Assembly (NCBI RefSeq): GCF_000003605.2
Contig: NW_003112481.1
Span: forward strand, 97,133-131,547
DNA: 34,415 bases
DNA from: Saccoglossus kowalevskii
Lineage: Eukaryota; Hemichordata; Enteropneusta; Harrimaniidae
Direction of reading: 5' to 3'
Part shown: positions 33,930-34,415 of the stretch, one piece after another
Layout of the letters: each line of letters begins with the position of its first letter
Numbering within the stretch: position 1 is the first letter of the stretch
Notes under the pieces: generated by a model
What the model was told of the DNA's origin: nothing
Databases searched by the model: none
Seen by the model: only the letters and a program-made list of their open reading frames with translations
Program-made: the position numbers and the translations under genes

Positions 33930-34415
33930 GCTTCTCATTCTAAATTTTAGAATGCAGTGGTTCCATTGCAGTGTGTTACTGTGTGTTTCTCACTCCAGAC
34001 TGTAGAATGCCGTGGTCCCATTGCAGTGTGTTACTGTGTGTTTCTCACTCTAGACTGTATAATGCCCTGGTTCCATTGCAGTGTGTTACTGTGTGTTTCT
34101 CACTCTATACTGTAGAATACAGTGGTTCCAATGCAGTCTGTTACTCTGTGTTTCCCACTCTAGACTATAGAATGCAGTGGTCCCATTGCAGTGAGTTACT
34201 GTGTTTCTCACGCTAGACTGTAGAATGCAGTGGTCCCAATGCAGTGTGTTACTCTGTGTTTCTCACTATAGGCTGTAGAATGCAGTGGTCCCATTGCAGT
34301 GTGTTACTGTGTGTTTCTCACTCTAGACTGTAGAATGCAGTGGTCCATCACGTTGTGTTACTCTGTGTTTCTCACTCTAGACTGTAGAATGCCGTGGTCC
34401 CATTGCAGTGTGTTA
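33930..34415. repeat. 55-bp minisatellite, ~8.8 copies, runs off the window
   Basis: Unit of 55 bp containing ACTCTAGACTGTAGAATGCA, GTGGTCCCATTGCAGTGTG and TTACTGTGTGTTTCTC. Equivalent points at 33937, 33992, 34047, 34102, 34157, 34210, 34265, 34320 and 34374, so most units are exactly 55 bp with two short ones. Copies are about 90% alike. Confidence 0.96.

Noticed and set aside
33653-33943. 96-codon frame downstream of the stop as a separate small gene
   Set aside because: It coincides with the CpG-rich possible hAT relic and has no homologous motif or splice context.
33971-34216. Repetitive cysteine-rich frame in the 3' flank
   Set aside because: Translation of the 55-bp minisatellite; the unit is not a multiple of three and the frame is fortuitous.

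Overview
The window is animal nuclear DNA from a draft assembly. It is AT-rich, its coding sequence is cut into many short exons by GT-AG introns, it carries several minisatellites and small intronic transposon relics, and it has one 708-base run of N. I read one essentially complete gene on the + strand, from an ATG at 2526 to a TAG at 33329-33331. I assembled it by hand into 42 exons whose phases agree at every junction; they sum to 12,138 nt including the stop, i.e. 4,045 residues. The product is a polycystin-1-type protein (PKD1 family). The organism is probably a marine invertebrate; the sequence does not let me say which phylum.

Layout. 1-640: 29-bp minisatellite. 641-2525: no gene seen. 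Exons 1-2 (2526-2945): signal peptide. Exons 3-4 (3089-4235): two tandem ~160-residue modules I cannot match to a named domain. Exons 5-6: WSC domain. Exons 7-8: first PKD repeat plus a linker. Exons 9-10: a third copy of the exon 3/4 module, apparently interrupted by a six-cysteine LDL-A-like insert. Exons 11-14 (10350 to about 15940): about nine more PKD repeats, one carrying a Thr/Pro-rich insert. End of exon 14 to exon 19: REJ region. Exons 20-30: GAIN-like region and GPS (HL/T cleavage motif). Exon 30: first membrane span. Exons 31-33: PLAT domain. Exons 33-41: the remaining spans, the polycystin extracellular (TOP) domain and a channel-like pore. Exon 42: short coiled-coil tail. 33332-34415: 3' flank with a possible hAT-type relic and a 55-bp minisatellite that runs off the window.

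How it fits together. By family knowledge, the ectodomain is an adhesive or mechanosensory stalk, the GPS autocleaves it to a non-covalent two-piece receptor, and the last six spans pair with a PKD2-type subunit as a cation channel. Leucine-rich repeats and the C-type lectin of vertebrate polycystin-1 are not found; the N-terminus instead has two extra copies of an unnamed module. The pore keeps an L-L-G motif followed by lysine, and that lysine is encoded at an exon start that is itself a perfect 5' splice-site consensus. Two copies of one MITE family sit in introns 29 and 34, and three further minisatellite or duplication arrays sit in introns 9, 13 and 40.
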